Below are positions 9,117 through 17,352 of a DNA stretch of 37,257 nucleotides, in pieces. The first letter of the stretch is position 1. Each line of letters begins with the position of its first letter. The notes beneath the pieces are model-generated. The model was not told the origin of the DNA. It did not search any database and saw only the letters and a list, made by a program, of their open reading frames with translations. The position numbers and the translations under genes were made by a program. This DNA comes from a virus, in the IMG/VR virus record IMGVR_UViG_3300001589_000054, positions 1 through 37,257 of that record; one strand, written 5' to 3'.

Positions 9117-9338
9117 TTATTTCCCCTTTCCTTTTCGTTTCTCAGCTTTAGGATTCATAGCTGCTGTTTCTACATGCTTTCCTGACACTTCGATTTCCCT
9201 TTTTTCAGAAAATTCAGCGATAGAGTTGTTAAACTCCCCTTGAGGAGCTTCGATAATTTGGTCTTTGTCGAAATGGTAGGCTATGCCAGACTTAAGCCCG
9301 GTATAGCTTCCAAACAACTTCATTTTATAAAAGGCCAT
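9117..9338 (-). CDS. Small Lys-rich structural-region protein, unknown
   Basis: A 73-residue protein starting MAFYKMKLFGSYTGLKSGIA and ending in a very basic tail (KAEKRKGKGK). It sits between the decoration-like gene (one-base overlap) and the connector gene (no gap), so it is cotranslated with the head genes. It resembles in layout the 65-residue protein at 7166-7363: short beta domain followed by a lysine tail. Function unknown. Confidence 0.6.
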   Translation of the reverse strand: MAFYKMKLFGSYTGLKSGIAYHFDKDQIIEAPQGEFNNSIAEFSEKREIEVSGKHVETAAMNPKAEKRKGKGK

Positions 9339-9745
9339 TAGTTAGGATTAGATGGTAAATCCTTTGGAAATCCTTTCAATACATAGGCTCCGACTACTGC
9401 AGACCCTGTGCCACTGTCGGTGATTACTACACCTATTTGATCCTTGTTGCCTTTGTATCCCACGAAAATTTGCGTGTTAGCATCAGCGACTACTAAAGCC
9501 CTGCTTTGAGAAGTACCTGTACCGTCCAAATCTGACTCAGATATGTTTGCCCAAGCACCCGATCCATCACGCTCTTGATAAGTCACCACCAAGTCATCTG
9601 CGGTATGTGCTCCAACATCCACTACGAATGATGCGCCCTGGAAACCACTTACTATAGTTCCCACAATTGTTTGAGTCGATGTAACTGCTGCTTTTGCATG
9701 CAGTACCGCAAACCCTACTTTTGATTTTAAATCTATTGCTCCCAT
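9338..9745 (-). CDS. Probable head decoration / capsid-associated protein
   Basis: A 135-residue Ala/Gly/Thr/Val-rich protein with the regular beta pattern GASFVVDVGAHTADDLVVTY followed by QIFVGYKGNKDQIGVVITD. It is 25 bp downstream of the major capsid gene, where decoration proteins are usually encoded. The small size, lack of charge clusters and beta-sandwich look fit a capsid-surface protein. This is inferred from position and composition; it could also be a head-tail adaptor. Confidence 0.5.
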   Translation of the reverse strand: MGAIDLKSKVGFAVLHAKAAVTSTQTIVGTIVSGFQGASFVVDVGAHTADDLVVTYQERDGSGAWANISESDLDGTGTSQSRALVVADANTQIFVGYKGNKDQIGVVITDSGTGSAVVGAYVLKGFPKDLPSNPN

Positions 9746-9770
9746 TTTTTATTTGTCTTTTAATTAGTGA

Positions 9771-11138
9771 TTAAGATGCTGCTGTTCTCAACACAGAGAA
9801 TGCTCCTTGTGCTGTACCAGCTGTCGATCTTGTGTTGTTGTCCATTTTTACGTCAAAAATTGATGTCCATCGCAATGCCTGCGCATCGGTAGTAGCTAAG
9901 TTCACGCTATCGCCATTTTCATTTGTGATCGTAGCTTCTTTGAGTTGTTCTGCGCGCAAATCTCTGCCGTTGGCATAAGCGATGTGCGAAGGATTCACAA
10001 ACGCGCAGACTGATTTAGTGACTCCATCTGCAATAGGGAAGGCTTCACTCAATGAAATTGGATAGCCGAATAAAGTTCCTACTGGAGCCATCTCGCTAGG
10101 CTTTCCATAGATATACGCCCCTTGTGAGTCCTTCAACTTCTGTAAAGTCAAGATCATGTTAGGATGCATCAGGTAACGACCTCCTGCTCTGGCACCCGGT
10201 GTTACATTTGCTATTGGTAATTGGAAATCGTCAGCGTCCAATGTTGCAAAAGAAATATTGCCTGATGGCGCGGTAGCTGTCCTTACATAATTGACTGTGC
10301 CCGTAAGGCCTTCGAGTCCTTTTATGTTGTTGTATGCCGATGTGCCGTCTCCATTGATGAAGGCATCGTCCTTGGTATAAGCCAAGGCCTCTGCGATTTT
10401 CTTCATAATGATAGGCATCAATCGAGCACCAACTGACTCATCTACTTCGTTGGTCCAGTCGATGATTGCCCCCCACTTCAAAGCTTTTAAAGCAATGCCA
10501 CCTAAATTGAATCCCGATCCTGAGATGGCACTACCTTGATTTACTGCTGAAAATGAAGGTCTGCCCAACACATTCGGAACTATTAAGTCGCTTTGCCCGA
10601 TATTGCCAAAATTAAAGGCGTGTTGAGGGATAAACCCGTATTCCTGCTCAATATCCCAAATGTCAGAGGCTATCGTACTTGGTACTAAAATCCCGCCTTT
10701 AGCGTCAGTTAGCGTGCCAAAGCTTCTTTTTTCGAGATGTCCACCATCGATAAGAGAATTTCTAGCTTCTTTTGCTCTGTCATAATCCCCAGTAACTACA
10801 CTTTGGATTAATGAAAATGTCTTCGCGTTTCTTGCTTCCTTTGTTTTGAGGTTGTCCCCAGTAACTTTGGTTTCTTTATTTCTTTTTTCCGCTGCTTCTA
10901 TTTCCTCTTTTTTGGAAAACTCCTCTTTTGCTCTTTCCTCTTTACGTTTTTCTTCCTTTTCAAGAAGTTTGCGCTCTTCTACTAATTCATCAATTTCACC
11001 ACTGATTTTCGCGACTTCCGTCTTCTCCTCATCCTTCCACGCTCTTGATTCTTTATCGCAAGCATCAGAAATTTCATCGAGCCTTTTGTTGTGATTCTCA
11101 ATAAGCTCTCGTACTTCTTTAAGTCTGTTCATTGTCAT
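9771..11138 (-). CDS. HK97-fold major capsid protein with scaffold domain
   Basis: A 455-residue protein. Residues 1-96 are a strongly charged coiled coil (Glu/Lys/Arg), the delta/scaffolding domain that HK97-type capsid proteins use in place of a separate scaffold. The capsid domain then opens with TDAKGGILVPSTIASDIWDI and includes QSDLIVPNVLGRPSF, WTNEVDESVGARL and AFINGDGTSAYNNIKGLEG, typical of the HK97 fold. The gene overlaps the prohead protease by four bases (ATGA). The protease would be expected to remove the coiled coil near residues 100-135; the exact site is not visible. Confidence 0.93.
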   Translation of the reverse strand: MTMNRLKEVRELIENHNKRLDEISDACDKESRAWKDEEKTEVAKISGEIDELVEERKLLEKEEKRKEERAKEEFSKKEEIEAAEKRNKETKVTGDNLKTKEARNAKTFSLIQSVVTGDYDRAKEARNSLIDGGHLEKRSFGTLTDAKGGILVPSTIASDIWDIEQEYGFIPQHAFNFGNIGQSDLIVPNVLGRPSFSAVNQGSAISGSGFNLGGIALKALKWGAIIDWTNEVDESVGARLMPIIMKKIAEALAYTKDDAFINGDGTSAYNNIKGLEGLTGTVNYVRTATAPSGNISFATLDADDFQLPIANVTPGARAGGRYLMHPNMILTLQKLKDSQGAYIYGKPSEMAPVGTLFGYPISLSEAFPIADGVTKSVCAFVNPSHIAYANGRDLRAEQLKEATITNENGDSVNLATTDAQALRWTSIFDVKMDNNTRSTAGTAQGAFSVLRTAAS

Positions 11139-11785
11139 AATTTTATTTTATTTTTGATCCTTATTATTTGTATTTGTCTTTGGTAATTTTCTATTTCATC
11201 GCTTTTTTCAGCCTGCTCTGAATGTTTTTCTTTGGTCAGTGCCTTCTTACTTCGAGCCGCTACAGTGGTATCTATATATGCTGGAAATGTGACTGGTGAC
11301 ACGTCATAGAGGCGATCAATCTTAATGATCGTTCTTAGATCTTTTTCGCGGCCATTTTCTTTAGTGGCAAAGTCCCATTTCTCTTCAGAAATCGTAAAAG
11401 CGAATGAGCTGTGTTGAATTACTTCATTTCTGATATTTTCAGTAAGATCACTGCCTATAGATGTTTTTGGAGGAGGATAATCATACGCTAAATGCCCTTC
11501 TTTATTGGTTGTCAATTTCAATTTTGCAGGGTCTTTAGCCGTTGTTCTCGCTAATGGTAAATTTGCATCATGATTAAACAATGCTACCGTATCGCCATTT
11601 AAAACATCATCAAAAGCACCTATAGCAATTATTTCCTCAAACCAGCCTAAGTCGGTAACTTTTTCAGTAACAGCGGCTATTCCCTGAATATGATCCTCGC
11701 TATCATTTCCTGAACGAACTTCCATTAGTGGGTCTATGTACCTTCTCTCACCTCCTGGAATGTCTTTTATATAATCCTTTTTCAT
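11135..11785 (-). CDS. HK97-type prohead protease
   Basis: A 216-residue protein of the HK97 prohead protease (peptidase U35-like) family. Conserved parts are IQGIAAVTEK, WFEEIIAIGAFDDVL, ALFNHDANLPLAR with the predicted catalytic His at about residue 72, and VIQHSSFAFTI with the catalytic Ser near residue 127. It should degrade the capsid scaffold domain inside the prohead. It sits between portal and capsid genes with 4-base overlaps on both sides. The C-terminal 40 residues are charged and may be self-cleaved. Confidence 0.9.
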   Translation of the reverse strand: MKKDYIKDIPGGERRYIDPLMEVRSGNDSEDHIQGIAAVTEKVTDLGWFEEIIAIGAFDDVLNGDTVALFNHDANLPLARTTAKDPAKLKLTTNKEGHLAYDYPPPKTSIGSDLTENIRNEVIQHSSFAFTISEEKWDFATKENGREKDLRTIIKIDRLYDVSPVTFPAYIDTTVAARSKKALTKEKHSEQAEKSDEIENYQRQIQIIRIKNKIKL

Positions 11786-13113
11786 TCGTTGCTATTCATT
11801 ATTTCCGTCTTTTCGATAGACTCCTTTAGGAAGCTTAAATCAAATCCCATTTGTCTCAGGGTGTTGGACTCAGAGTCTGTTGCCTTGTTTTTATAAAAGG
11901 CTTTCAACTTATCTAGGGGCATATATGCCCCCTGAATGACCACTATCTTCCCCTGATCACCTTCTAGTGGGGGCATGTCTTCCATTTCTCTTATCTCATC
12001 AGCATTAGAAAGTCCTAGCGTTCGCAAGAGCCTGTACCACTCTCCTTGCTCCTTCAAGCTCCCGCGCAGCATCTCTTTGATGTTGTGATTGGTGTAAAGA
12101 GGCGTCTCGGTTTGTCTGTTTGATTCTGGAAATAGCTTGTAGTCACATTCCTGCTGAATTACCTTATTGATTGGCGTCAGTGTGTATTTTAGGTAAACAT
12201 TGTCTTGCTGTTCGGGACCTTTGAATGCAGAGTCTTGGTATTTCTGTATCATCGTAGGCGGCATCCTGTATATTCCCATGATACGTTCATCATTGAGATT
12301 GGCAGCTCCTAACATCTGTACCACATCGGGATTGAGCGTAAATGGCTGGTACTTAGCTCCTCCGCTTAGAACTGGAGTCCCTCCTAATTCATCCTTTTGG
12401 GTCATTGATTTCCACATCTCCATTGCCTGCTTGCCTTGCTCTGGAGTCAAGCCCTCTTGAAAGCTCAATAATCCTTCTGGCTTTGATCCAAGTACTTTGG
12501 CTTGGTATTTATTCATCTTGATCCGATAACCGAAGGTGTTGGCATTCCAAATAATGGGACTTACGCCCACTATGCCGTCAAAAGAATACAGCTTGAAATG
12601 AAGCATGTCCTCTTGTTTAATGATGAATCCTTCGTATTTGTAGAATATATCGCCCTCGATCACCAGGCAGTCTACTTTGTCCGGGTGAAGGATAATAAAT
12701 TGCTCTGGCTCACTGCGTTTACGCTTTATTAAGGCGTAGCCGTTGCCGTAGGAAAGCATATTGAAAATGATATTGTACCAGAAGTTGATTGCAGAGGTGT
12801 AGGGATTTGGTCGTACCCCAATTAAGTAATTGACCATATTATGGACAACCAAACGACCTTTATCGGTTTTTTGCTTTACCCTGAACTTTAATTTTGAAAC
12901 GTCTTGAGATATGGCATTTACGCAAGAGAATAGCGTATCAATGCTTGCGGCTTTTTCTACAGACACACCTTCTCCAGATTCGGAGGTATGTACTCCAAAA
13001 AATGCCTTGAAAGCATCAAATGAGTGTCCTACGGCTGATATTCCTCGCTTATAACTAGGGTTATAAACAACAGTTGACCATACTTTTTGTAGAAATGCCG
13101 CTTTTTCTGCCAT
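11782..13113 (-). CDS. Portal protein (HK97 family)
   Basis: A 443-residue portal protein that forms the dodecameric DNA gate at one capsid vertex. Recognisable parts are the N-terminal INAISQDVSKLKFRV-type helix, LIGVRPNPYTSAINFWYNII, LSYGNGYALIKRKR with the following ILHPDKVDCLV, and the later MGIYRMPPTMIQ. Gene order (terminase, portal, protease, capsid) is canonical. A 70-bp gap with a perfect hairpin separates it from the preceding small gene. Confidence 0.92.
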   Translation of the reverse strand: MAEKAAFLQKVWSTVVYNPSYKRGISAVGHSFDAFKAFFGVHTSESGEGVSVEKAASIDTLFSCVNAISQDVSKLKFRVKQKTDKGRLVVHNMVNYLIGVRPNPYTSAINFWYNIIFNMLSYGNGYALIKRKRSEPEQFIILHPDKVDCLVIEGDIFYKYEGFIIKQEDMLHFKLYSFDGIVGVSPIIWNANTFGYRIKMNKYQAKVLGSKPEGLLSFQEGLTPEQGKQAMEMWKSMTQKDELGGTPVLSGGAKYQPFTLNPDVVQMLGAANLNDERIMGIYRMPPTMIQKYQDSAFKGPEQQDNVYLKYTLTPINKVIQQECDYKLFPESNRQTETPLYTNHNIKEMLRGSLKEQGEWYRLLRTLGLSNADEIREMEDMPPLEGDQGKIVVIQGAYMPLDKLKAFYKNKATDSESNTLRQMGFDLSFLKESIEKTEIMNSNE

Positions 13114-13161
13114 ACTTGCGCTTGTATGACATAAATATACATATGGGAATTATTCTCAATG

Positions 13162-13176
13162 TGGGACATTGTCCCA
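13162..13176. repeat. Perfect hairpin before portal gene
   Basis: TGGGACATTGTCCCA is a 6-bp perfect stem with a 3-base loop in the gap between the 67-residue gene and the portal gene. No U-tract follows on the minus strand, so it is not a convincing intrinsic terminator. It could be a protein-binding palindrome or an RNA processing signal. Confidence 0.5.
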
Positions 13177-13183
13177 ATTGTGG

Positions 13184-13387
13184 TTATTTATTTATTTTCC
13201 TTTGGCGGGCTTTTCGGAAGGAATCGTAGCCGCTGTATCTAGTTGCACCAGTTAAGTATTTGTGCAGATCTTCGGTAATGCGGTATGCTTCTATATAGGA
13301 CCTATCCTGTGTCATATTCATCTCATACTGTTTGTTAAATTCAGCAAATGTCATCTGCCAACCACTCTTTAGTTTCAATTCTTCCAT
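13184..13387 (-). CDS. Small conserved-looking protein between TerL and portal
   Basis: A 67-residue basic protein (SGWQMTFAEFNKQYEMNMTQ ... DSFRKARQRKINK) that starts inside the last 13 bp of the large terminase gene, so it is translationally coupled. No known motif is recognised. Position between terminase and portal suggests an accessory packaging or head role, but this is only inference. Confidence 0.6.
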   Translation of the reverse strand: MEELKLKSGWQMTFAEFNKQYEMNMTQDRSYIEAYRITEDLHKYLTGATRYSGYDSFRKARQRKINK

Positions 13388-15036
13388 AATGCCACATAAA
13401 AATTATCGTCTTCTACTGGCATCGTAAAAGGCAGTAGTCCGTTAATGAGTGCATCGATGCCGTCAATCTTACCAAGTGCACTTTCTTTTTCTATTTTGCA
13501 AAGTCCCGACCTGTACTCCTTTAGGACTGAGTTGCCGATCATCCACCTTAGTACAGGGTTACCTCCGTGTCTCATTTTTCCTTCCATAATTAGTTCATAA
13601 AGCAAAGTCGTTGGCTGAGTAAGTTTGGTGGGTGTCTGTGGCAATTCTAAAGTCTCAAGGCCAGAGGCATTGAGTTGGTTGATGATTGAGATACAGTAGG
13701 CACCATCAGCGATGCAGTTATTAATCGTGAACTCTGCGCGCTTCTCTAGGATAAAGGCGGCTACTTCATCATGGTCTGTTACGTTGCCTGGAGTAGTGAA
13801 TACTAGTCCTTGATCGATCCAGTCGAGTAAATTTGAGTTTTCATTTTTGGCTTTATCTGATACCGTGTCCTCCGGTATCCAGAAGTATGGTATCACATTA
13901 TAAAAACCGTCATCGCTTTTGCCAATCAATACATACGCAGACCAGTCACGCTTCACGGCTATATCTAAGCCAGAGTAGTAAGTGGTGCATGGTTGCGGAT
14001 CTGCTTTGCTTTTTTGCCACAAGTGATCTTGAATCCATACCGTACTAGCGTTGGTCCATGTGTTGAGGTTTTTAGTTTTAAAGTCTACCTCTTTGCTGGC
14101 TCCCTCGTTTTTGGCTTCTGTGAATCTTTCATCTAGGTAGTGAGGAAATACACTTACCCCATAATTTGGATTGGACTTGCGCCACAGCTGGCTATCCTCC
14201 CAATTGTCGTTAATGTCTAATTCATAGATAATTGAAAGCTGACTATCATCGGTCTTTTTGCCAGCAAGTATATCTACTGATACCCTTCTGAGTTGTGAGT
14301 AACAAGGCCCTTCTTTTTTGAATCCAGCAGTTGTGATCACAATGAGTAGTGGATTTTCGCGCGCGCCTTGTCCTGATCTCATTACGTTGAGCAGTCCAGG
14401 AGTGTCGGCTTCATGGTACTCATCAATAATTCCAAGCGAAGGATTAAAGCCATCTTTGGTCTTTAGATCTCTGGACATGGCCTCTATTCGACCATTCTTT
14501 TGCGGATATGAGATAGCTGTACATTTATCTTTATATCGATATACTTTGATACTGCTGTCGTCCAAATAAGGGATAAAGTTGGGACTAATCTCTAAGATGT
14601 TGGCCGCGCAGGTGGTGCATATTTTAGCCTGATCTTCGTTATTGGCACCTATCAGTATCTGTGGACTTTGCTCTGAGTCAGCAAATAAATGAAATAGCGA
14701 AATACCTGCGCTAAATGTGGTCTTTGAGTTTTTTCTTGCGACTTGTATATAAGCCTTAGTTATCAATCGTCTGCCATCCCTTTTTAGACCGAAAATCTGC
14801 TGAAGTATAAATTTCTGCCAGTCTTCTAATATAAATGGTTTACCTCTCCATTTTCCCTCCCAGTGTTTGAGATTCTTTTCAAACCATGTGACTACTCTTT
14901 CGGCCTCTACGATGTCGTAAAATACATCTTCTCGATCTAGTAAATCCAAGAAGCGTTGTGCTGCTTGATAAATGAATTGTCCTACTACTTTCTTCCCCTC
15001 TAGTACACCTTTAGCGTACTCTTCCGCTGCTGTCAT
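13375..15036 (-). CDS. terL: Terminase large subunit (TerL)
   Basis: A 553-residue ATPase/nuclease that cuts and packages phage DNA. The ATPase domain shows a Walker A-like QVARKNSKTT at residues 98-107 and Walker B LGIIDEYHEA at 201-210, followed by the coupling motif VITTAGF. The RNase H-like nuclease domain begins YYSGLDIAVKRDWSA at about 353-367 with its first Asp, with later acidic positions at IADGAY and KIDGIDALINGL. Length and motifs fit the HK97-like Terminase_1 family. Unusually, the small subunit is not next to it but about 4.7 kb upstream, behind the cassette array. Confidence 0.95.
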   Translation of the reverse strand: MTAAEEYAKGVLEGKKVVGQFIYQAAQRFLDLLDREDVFYDIVEAERVVTWFEKNLKHWEGKWRGKPFILEDWQKFILQQIFGLKRDGRRLITKAYIQVARKNSKTTFSAGISLFHLFADSEQSPQILIGANNEDQAKICTTCAANILEISPNFIPYLDDSSIKVYRYKDKCTAISYPQKNGRIEAMSRDLKTKDGFNPSLGIIDEYHEADTPGLLNVMRSGQGARENPLLIVITTAGFKKEGPCYSQLRRVSVDILAGKKTDDSQLSIIYELDINDNWEDSQLWRKSNPNYGVSVFPHYLDERFTEAKNEGASKEVDFKTKNLNTWTNASTVWIQDHLWQKSKADPQPCTTYYSGLDIAVKRDWSAYVLIGKSDDGFYNVIPYFWIPEDTVSDKAKNENSNLLDWIDQGLVFTTPGNVTDHDEVAAFILEKRAEFTINNCIADGAYCISIINQLNASGLETLELPQTPTKLTQPTTLLYELIMEGKMRHGGNPVLRWMIGNSVLKEYRSGLCKIEKESALGKIDGIDALINGLLPFTMPVEDDNFYVALWKN

Positions 15037-15045
15037 TATGTGTTG

Positions 15046-15105
15046 TTAAGTCTCCAGGTGTGGTAGTTTAAACCCTTTTAGTTTCCATTTAATCGTTATT
15101 TGCAT
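15046..15105 (-). pseudogene. Truncated second copy of the 20881-21147 gene
   Basis: The ATG at 15105 and the next 11 codons (MQITIKWKLKGF) are identical to the start of the NUMOD4-like gene at 20881-21147, including the upstream leader. After codon 12 the sequence diverges and stops after 19 codons. It lies directly upstream of terL. It is best read as a remnant left by duplication or recombination. Confidence 0.8.
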
Positions 15106-15126
15106 ACCTTTATGGAGTATAGCGAT
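15069..15126. repeat. 58-bp perfect direct repeat, copy A
   Basis: These 58 bases are identical and in the same orientation to 21111-21168. The repeat holds the leader and first codons of a NUMOD4-like gene. Both copies are followed on the plus strand by GTTAG two bases later, i.e. both start at a CTAAC box on the minus strand. The two copies bracket about 6 kb holding the HNH gene, terS and the cassette array. Confidence 0.95.
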
Positions 15127-15129
15127 ACG

Positions 15130-15519
15130 TTAGGCAACATTGAGCACGTCCCACAAATCAGAAGAGGTCTTTAACTCAAAATCTTTACCCTGTATTTTAA
15201 CACAGCCTTTAGAGTACTTTAATCCAAAATCAAGCTCCCACATATAATACTCAATCCAACTATCTTTATGGGTGTCATTCATTGCTATTTGTAGCACTTT
15301 TACTAGTTGATTTTGTAACCAATGATTTGCATAATTTGAAATGTAGTCATTAGGTAAAATCACTCTAAAGGCTTCACTACATTTAGAATCGTGCCTATGT
15401 TGTTTCTCAATTTCGTTTATCGCTTCAATAAATAATTCTCTTGAAAAAACAACTTTGCCTAACAATGTATATAATTCAGGCTTACTTTCTGATTCTTTGT
15501 TGTCTATTTGATTATTCAT
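15130..15519 (-). CDS. 129-residue cassette protein, unknown function
   Basis: A 129-residue protein. The part from VFSRELFIEAINEIEKQHRH through EAFRVILPNDYISNYANHWL to SWIEYYMWELDFGLKYSKG looks like an intact small globular family seen in phage accessory regions, but I know no function. The first 23 residues (KESESKPELYTLLGKV) resemble the N-terminus of the unrelated methyltransferase next to it (KNTSESNGLYPLLGTV), and the leaders match too. That N-terminus is encoded by an attC-like site, so the original gene probably began near residue 24. The stop codon lies inside GCCTAACG, another attC-type box. Confidence 0.75.
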   Translation of the reverse strand: MNNQIDNKESESKPELYTLLGKVVFSRELFIEAINEIEKQHRHDSKCSEAFRVILPNDYISNYANHWLQNQLVKVLQIAMNDTHKDSWIEYYMWELDFGLKYSKGCVKIQGKDFELKTSSDLWDVLNVA

Positions 15520-15585
15520 AATTTTGTTTTTATCTATTAATATTTGGCATAATTCACGCCCGAAATCATATACTAACCGTTAGGT
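15457..15585 (-). repeat. attC-like site (129 bp) with start codon in its loop
   Basis: Minus strand: outer boxes CCTAAC and GTTAGG are complementary; an unpaired spacer follows; then GTATATGATTTCGGGC (plus 15558-15573) pairs with GCCTGAATTATATAC (plus 15467-15481) over 15 bp with two G-T pairs and one extrahelical T. The about 75-nt loop contains the leader TAGATAAAAACAAAATTATG and the first codons of the 129-residue gene. Box, spacer, stem with extrahelical base and variable loop are the defining parts of integron attC sites. Confidence 0.7.
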
Positions 15586-15598
15586 ACAATGCTAGTGC

Positions 15599-16384
15599 TT
15601 ACCATAAACGTAGTTGCTTTTTAAAGTTGGTAAAACGCTTTTCTTGTTTTAAATAATATTCTTCGTCAATTTCAAAACCAGTAAAGTCGCAATTTGCTAA
15701 ATCAGCTTCAATCCTAATCGAACCACCGCCAATGTGAGTATCTAATAACTTCATTCCTTCAAAACCGTAATCAGCAATTAATTTTTTATAAAGAAGTCTT
15801 GGCTTATGGCAGGGATGAATACGTTTCTCATTTAGTTTTTTATTTCCTTGTTGTGTCATTGGTTCACTTAAACTTTTAGCTTGGCACATCCCTGCCCACA
15901 ATAAAGGCAACTCAATCTCTTCATCAATCATAGAGCAATAAGCAAGTTCATACTTCTTGAAACTCATTCCTTCAGCAACGCCTTTATTCCACTTTATTCT
16001 TCCATTGCCTAATCCATTCCAATTCACATATTCTACACCAAAAATTATTTGCTGTTTACTCACTCTTTGTAATTCATCAAAGTATTCTTGAGGCGGTGTT
16101 TCTTTATCCCATTCCTTTTGGGTATATGGCTTTTTGTTTTTATTGCCATTTAGTCTAGTTCCATTTTTCTGCTTAACTGTTGTTTTTGTTTCTTTTAAAT
16201 AAGCCATATTCCCAACGTCAATTCCATAAGGTATATCGCAAATTGCTAAATCAAAATAATTGTCATAAAAGCGTTTTAATCCTATCATACAGTCCTCGTT
16301 ATAAACCAAAGAACGCACAGTGCCTAACAATGGGTATAATCCATTGCTTTCACTTGTATTTTTGGATGCTATATGCTTACTCAT
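15599..16384 (-). CDS. DNA methyltransferase (N4/N6 amino-type)
   Basis: A 261-residue amino-methyltransferase. Motif IV is DIPYG at residues 50-54 (a variant of DPPY), and the AdoMet-binding motif I is LLDTHIGGGS at about 213-222, after HPCHKP at 190-195, so the order is catalytic motif first (beta-like arrangement). The core begins at VYNEDCMIGLKRF, residue 27; the first 26 residues are an extra N-terminus encoded by the attC-like site 16322-16450. It probably modifies phage or host DNA, perhaps against restriction; no partner endonuclease is adjacent. Recognition sequence unknown. Confidence 0.85.
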   Translation of the reverse strand: MSKHIASKNTSESNGLYPLLGTVRSLVYNEDCMIGLKRFYDNYFDLAICDIPYGIDVGNMAYLKETKTTVKQKNGTRLNGNKNKKPYTQKEWDKETPPQEYFDELQRVSKQQIIFGVEYVNWNGLGNGRIKWNKGVAEGMSFKKYELAYCSMIDEEIELPLLWAGMCQAKSLSEPMTQQGNKKLNEKRIHPCHKPRLLYKKLIADYGFEGMKLLDTHIGGGSIRIEADLANCDFTGFEIDEEYYLKQEKRFTNFKKQLRLW

Positions 16385-16450
16385 AATTTTGTTTTTATCT
16401 ATTAATTTGGTTGCTTAATAACGCAACGTATCATACCCTAACCGTTGTAA
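16322..16450 (-). repeat. attC-like site (129 bp) with methyltransferase start in loop
   Basis: Minus strand: left box TTACAAC (plus 16444-16450) and right box GTTAGGC (plus 16322-16328). Inside, GGGTATGAT-A-CGTTGC pairs with GCAATG-G-ATTATACCC over 15 bp with one mismatch and G-T pairs. The loop carries the same 26-bp leader plus ATG as the site at 15457-15585 (plus 16381-16406 equals 15516-15541), and the two sites are exactly the same length. The methyltransferase start codon lies in the loop. Confidence 0.65.
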
Positions 16451-16459
16451 AACATAAAA

Positions 16460-16633
16460 TTAAAAACGCTTATCATTTCTAATCATAACGGCAACATACG
16501 TTTCTACCAACACCCTAAGCTCTTGGGTACATGTGTCCAAGTCTGGAATTTTATCTCCATCTAATTTGCCGTTATTTATTTCCTTAGCAATGTGGTCGAT
16601 TAATTTCTCTAATTCAAGTTGTGTCCTTTCCAT
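16460..16633 (-). CDS. 57-residue cassette ORF
   Basis: A small acidic helical protein (MERTQLELEKLIDHIAKEIN to MIRNDKRF) between two attC-like sites, on the same strand as its neighbours. Start ATG at 16633 follows the A-rich leader AAAATTAAAAAC. No homology is recognised; codon use and amphipathic pattern look genuine. Confidence 0.55.
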   Translation of the reverse strand: MERTQLELEKLIDHIAKEINNGKLDGDKIPDLDTCTQELRVLVETYVAVMIRNDKRF

Positions 16634-16653
16634 GTTTTTAATTTTACGATTTT

Positions 16654-16974
16654 ACAACACTGCATAAACGTAATGCTTAGTGAGGTGCTATAAATAAAGT
16701 TTAGTGTTTTAAATACCATAATTAAAAATCACTTTCATAAAAATAATCGTCATTATGTTTGTATGTGTTTTTAACTATGTTACCGTTTTCAAAAGTTACG
16801 GTTATCGTCCGCTTGGTTTTGTTCGTAACCATTCCGTTACCGTTTTTACCACTTTCTACTTTTTCGCCTATTTTAACATCTTGTATCGTTCTCATATTTT
16901 TAATTATTAGTTTATTGTTTAATTCAAATTTTGTGCTTTCAAAGTCGCACTACGTTTATGCTTTACGTTAGCAA
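16654..16974 (-). repeat. Split attC-like site surrounding a small ORF
   Basis: GCATAAACGTAATGC at 16662-16676 (plus) is the inverted complement of GCACTACGTTTATGC at 16947-16961 with one difference that still allows G-T pairing. Outer boxes are ACAAC next to the first and GTTAGC next to the second. The 270 bp between the arms hold the whole 57-residue ORF 16722-16895. Either the ORF sits in an enlarged attC loop, or these are halves of two related sites. Confidence 0.4.
16722..16895 (-). CDS. 57-residue cassette ORF, beta-type small protein
   Basis: MRTIQDVKIGEKVESGKNGN followed by GMVTNKTKRTITVTFENGNI and KHNDDYFYESDF: a compact, likely beta-barrel (SH3- or KOW-like) sequence by pattern, but no family is recognised. 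It lies inside the split inverted repeat 16654-16974. Confidence 0.55.
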   Translation of the reverse strand: MRTIQDVKIGEKVESGKNGNGMVTNKTKRTITVTFENGNIVKNTYKHNDDYFYESDF

Positions 16975-17310
16975 TTAGATTGCATTTGGCAGTTCTTGCC
17001 AATAGTCAGGCATTGCACCTCCGTACCACTTAGGCTCATCTGTATTACAATCTCTAGTGCGCCAGCAAATGAATTGGCTTTCTGAATCTTGGTGCAAACA
17101 AAGCACTCTCTTTTCATCGTCTGGAAGCTGATCCAAGCAAGCAATCCACTTGCTAACACACGGTATCGCAGATTTTTGAGACTTAGAGTGTGCCTCGTTT
17201 GACATTTCATTCATTATCTCCACCATTCTACCGTAGGTTATTTTCTCGGTAATTACTTGCTTTATGAGATAGTGAATGTCTGCTACTTTAAATACTTTTA
17301 TCATAATCAT
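16975..17310 (-). CDS. DUF551-like cassette protein
   Basis: A protein of 111 residues if it starts at ATG 17310 (an upstream TTG is less likely; ATG at 17304 is an alternative). The C-terminal half reads WIACLDQLPDDEKRVLCLHQ and ends PKWYGGAMPDYWQELPN, matching the layout of DUF551-type domains: W-x-x-x-x-x-x-LP near the start and W-x-x-LP at the end. Such proteins are common in phage accessory regions and have no known function. A second short relative is encoded at 32234-32452. Its stop is followed by GCTAACG, the left half of an attC-like box. Confidence 0.7.
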   Translation of the reverse strand: MIMIKVFKVADIHYLIKQVITEKITYGRMVEIMNEMSNEAHSKSQKSAIPCVSKWIACLDQLPDDEKRVLCLHQDSESQFICWRTRDCNTDEPKWYGGAMPDYWQELPNAI

Positions 17311-17352
17311 TTGTCGTTTTAATCGTCTCAAAAACCCTCGATACCTACATCG

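Noticed and set aside
16759-16971. 70-codon hydrophobic plus-strand ORF
   Set aside because: It is antisense to the 57-residue cassette ORF and its leader; hydrophobicity comes from the AT-rich antisense strand.
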